Shown here in pieces: positions 7,898 through 9,160 of a stretch of 9,160 nucleotides of DNA. Numbering within the stretch: position 1 is the first letter of the stretch; each line of letters opens with the position of its first letter. The translations under genes were made by a program, and so were the position numbers. Source of the DNA: Bacteroidota bacterium (lineage in GTDB: Bacteria > Bacteroidota > Bacteroidia > Chitinophagales > LD1); the NCBI GenBank assembly GCA_947457525.1, contig CANGXE010000040.1, positions 1 to 9,160 on the forward strand. The letters run 5' to 3'. The notes under the pieces are model-generated. The model was given only the letters and a program-made list of their open reading frames with translations, had not been told where the DNA came from and made no database searches.

Positions 7898-7905
7898 CAA
7901 ATTTA
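7898..7905 (-). promoter_or_regulatory. Candidate Bacteroidota -7 promoter element at the DUF5686 gene start
   Basis: On the minus strand TAAATTTG is an exact match to the Bacteroidota -7 consensus TAnnTTTG and is separated from the ATG at 7895 by only CC. A transcript starting here would be leaderless or nearly so and would exclude the longer start at 7973. No clear -33 TTTG/TTG element is seen about 20 bases upstream, which lowers confidence. Confidence 0.4.
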
Positions 7906-7965
7906 AGCGGTCGAAAATAGTACATATTACTATTCTTAATCACAGAAATTGGCGAAGCAAAAAAA

Positions 7966-8628
7966 TTAAACATTAAGGTAACGCATAAAAGAATCGTACC
8001 GTTCTTTCATGTCTTCAGAGTATTCTGTTTCGTTATAGACTTCTTTCACTTCGTAGTTATATCGCTCAAATGCCGAAACAATTGGAGCCAACTCGGTGGT
8101 ATCTAACTTTAGGGTGACTTCTACCACTCCGGCTTCAGTATTGGTCTTGGTGTAGTGGCAAAGGATATCTGCATTGTTTTCTTCTACAATTTTCGCAATG
8201 TCTGACAACTGATAATCTTTTTGTGCTATTTCCAACTCTATAGTGGCTCCGGTGTGGTTTACGGAATTAAGTGTAGCAAAAGCACGCAGGCAACTTTCAG
8301 CAGTAATCAATCCCAAATAATTTTGATTTTGGTCGACCACCGGCACCACACGTACATTGTATTCCACCGCAGCTTTCATCACCTCAAAAATATGAGCCGT
8401 GTTCATCACTTTCGGCTGACGAATATTGACAACCAACTCACTGATAGGTCTATCTAATTTTTTAAGGTTGATGATTTCATCCATCGTAATCACTCCACAA
8501 TATTTTTCCCCATCCAAAATCGGTAACTGATTAAGATTTACTTCATGCATTAAGAACATGGCTCGCTCGCCACTGTCGCTTAGTTGAAGTGTGGGAATAG
8601 AAGCAGAAATTAAATTAGGAGCTATCAT
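7966..8628 (-). CDS. CBS-pair protein with C-terminal ACT-like domain
   Basis: A 220-residue soluble protein with no signal peptide or membrane segment. Two CBS motifs are visible: residues about 10-55 (ending LPILDGEKYCGVITMDEI) and about 72-118 (ending VVPVVDQNQNYLGLITAESC). Together they form a Bateman module, which in other proteins binds adenine nucleotides such as AMP, ATP or S-adenosylmethionine. Residues about 128-198 (GATIELEIAQKDYQLSDIAKI to YNYEV) have the beta-alpha-beta pattern of an ACT-like domain, a fold that often binds small ligands. A charged tail follows. There is no enzymatic domain, so it is probably a ligand-sensing regulator whose partner is unknown. It lies 54 bases after the hydrolase stop and, with the preferred start, 70 bases before the DUF5686 gene. 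As I recall, CBS genes of this type are often close to nadK in Bacteroidota; here one gene separates them. Confidence 0.88.
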   Translation of the reverse strand: MIAPNLISASIPTLQLSDSGERAMFLMHEVNLNQLPILDGEKYCGVITMDEIINLKKLDRPISELVVNIRQPKVMNTAHIFEVMKAAVEYNVRVVPVVDQNQNYLGLITAESCLRAFATLNSVNHTGATIELEIAQKDYQLSDIAKIVEENNADILCHYTKTNTEAGVVEVTLKLDTTELAPIVSAFERYNYEVKEVYNETEYSEDMKERYDSFMRYLNV

Positions 8629-8683
8629 ATTTAGTGAGACGAATAAAAGCGTAAAAGGTTAAAAAACAAACGTCATACTTTTG

Positions 8684-9160
8684 TCATAATTTGGTCAAGA
8701 ACTGTTCCAAAATTGAATTGAACAATTTTGGCTGCTCCATCATGGGTGCATGACCGCACTCATCTAGTAAATGCAATTCGGCATTAGGTAATAGTTTTTC
8801 GAACTCTTCGCCTACAAAAGGAGGTGTTATGGTATCATTTTTACCCCAAATCAAACAAACAGGCTGTTGAATGGCAGTAATTTCATCCCTTAGATTGTGG
8901 CGCAAAGCACTTTTGGCCATCACGACCATCCGAATGGCTTTATGGCGATTATTAACAATTTCGAAGACTTCATCCACCAATTCTTTCGAAGCCATAGCCG
9001 GATTGTAAAATGTGCTTTCAGCTTTTTTCTTAACGTACTCGTAGTCACTTTTGCGCGGGTAGGTGTCGCCTAGCGAACTTTCAAACAATCCCGAACTGCC
9101 CGTTAGTGTCATGGACTTTACTTTTTCAGGATGGCGCAACACATAAAGCTGAGCAATGTG
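8684..9160 (-). CDS. Alpha/beta-fold hydrolase, 5' end missing
   Basis: The frame runs off the right edge, leaving 158 C-terminal residues (roughly 60% of a typical 260-residue enzyme). The visible part starts with HIAQLYVLRHPEKVKSMTL, the helix and strand that normally follow the nucleophile elbow, so the catalytic Ser would lie just outside the window. A GTG at 9142 is not the start. The cap region covers about 25-85. LIWGKNDTITPP carries the expected acid, Asp at visible residue 109, and DECGHAPMMEQP carries the catalytic His at 137, both in standard family positions. It ends in a helix (FNSILEQFLTKL) as usual. The substrate cannot be told; the family includes esterases, C-C hydrolases such as MenH/BphD types and haloperoxidase-like enzymes. 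It is the first gene visible in the minus-strand block, 54 bases ahead of the CBS gene. Confidence 0.88.
   Translation of the reverse strand, partial: HIAQLYVLRHPEKVKSMTLTGSSGLFESSLGDTYPRKSDYEYVKKKAESTFYNPAMASKELVDEVFEIVNNRHKAIRMVVMAKSALRHNLRDEITAIQQPVCLIWGKNDTITPPFVGEEFEKLLPNAELHLLDECGHAPMMEQPKLFNSILEQFLTKL

Noticed and set aside
8676..8683. TACTTTTG on the plus strand, an exact TAnnTTTG promoter match pointing into the hydrolase antisense
   Set aside because: Six fixed positions in A/T-rich DNA arise often by chance, no -33 element is seen, and no plus-strand gene follows.
8661..8684. Possible terminator after the alpha/beta-hydrolase (minus strand: ACAAA and TTTGT arms, then a T run)
   Set aside because: The stem has only five mostly A-T pairs with a nine-base loop, too weak to call a terminator; the T run alone is not enough.

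Overview
The window looks like ordinary chromosomal core DNA from a member of the phylum Bacteroidota. The signs are a GldJ-type gliding/type IX secretion lipoprotein, an outer-membrane protein joining a carboxypeptidase-regulatory-like domain to DUF5686, A/T-rich gene starts without Shine-Dalgarno sequences, and TTTG-type sequences ahead of two genes. Genus or family cannot be fixed from this sequence; a gliding or type IX-secreting lineage (Chitinophagales, Saprospirales or Flavobacteriales-like) is an inference.

Left part, plus strand (1-3938): the 3' part of gldJ, cut by the window edge just before its lipobox; a strong hairpin terminator; murF, which makes the last cytoplasmic peptidoglycan precursor; and an MscS-type mechanosensitive channel gene. 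A second hairpin lies at 3939-3967, where the plus-strand block meets the convergent minus-strand block.

Right part, minus strand (read from right to left, 9160 to 3989): the 3' part of an alpha/beta-hydrolase gene cut by the right edge; a protein with two CBS domains and an ACT-like tail; a large predicted outer-membrane beta-barrel protein (DUF5686 family) with a signal peptide; NAD kinase; and a small secreted basic protein with LTxxQ-like motifs. Gaps are short (23-70 bases), so part or all of this block may be one operon, although a promoter-like motif sits directly at the preferred start of the DUF5686 gene.

Taken together the genes concern the cell envelope (surface motility and secretion, peptidoglycan, osmotic relief, outer membrane, periplasm) plus NADP supply and a nucleotide-sensing type regulator. 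No rRNA, tRNA, CRISPR array, insertion sequence, phage or defence gene was seen, no gene-free stretch exceeds about 70 bases, and I see no strong candidate for a new system. The points most worth checking are the terminator directly in front of murF, the start and possible leaderless transcription of the DUF5686 gene, and the position of that gene between the CBS and NAD kinase genes.
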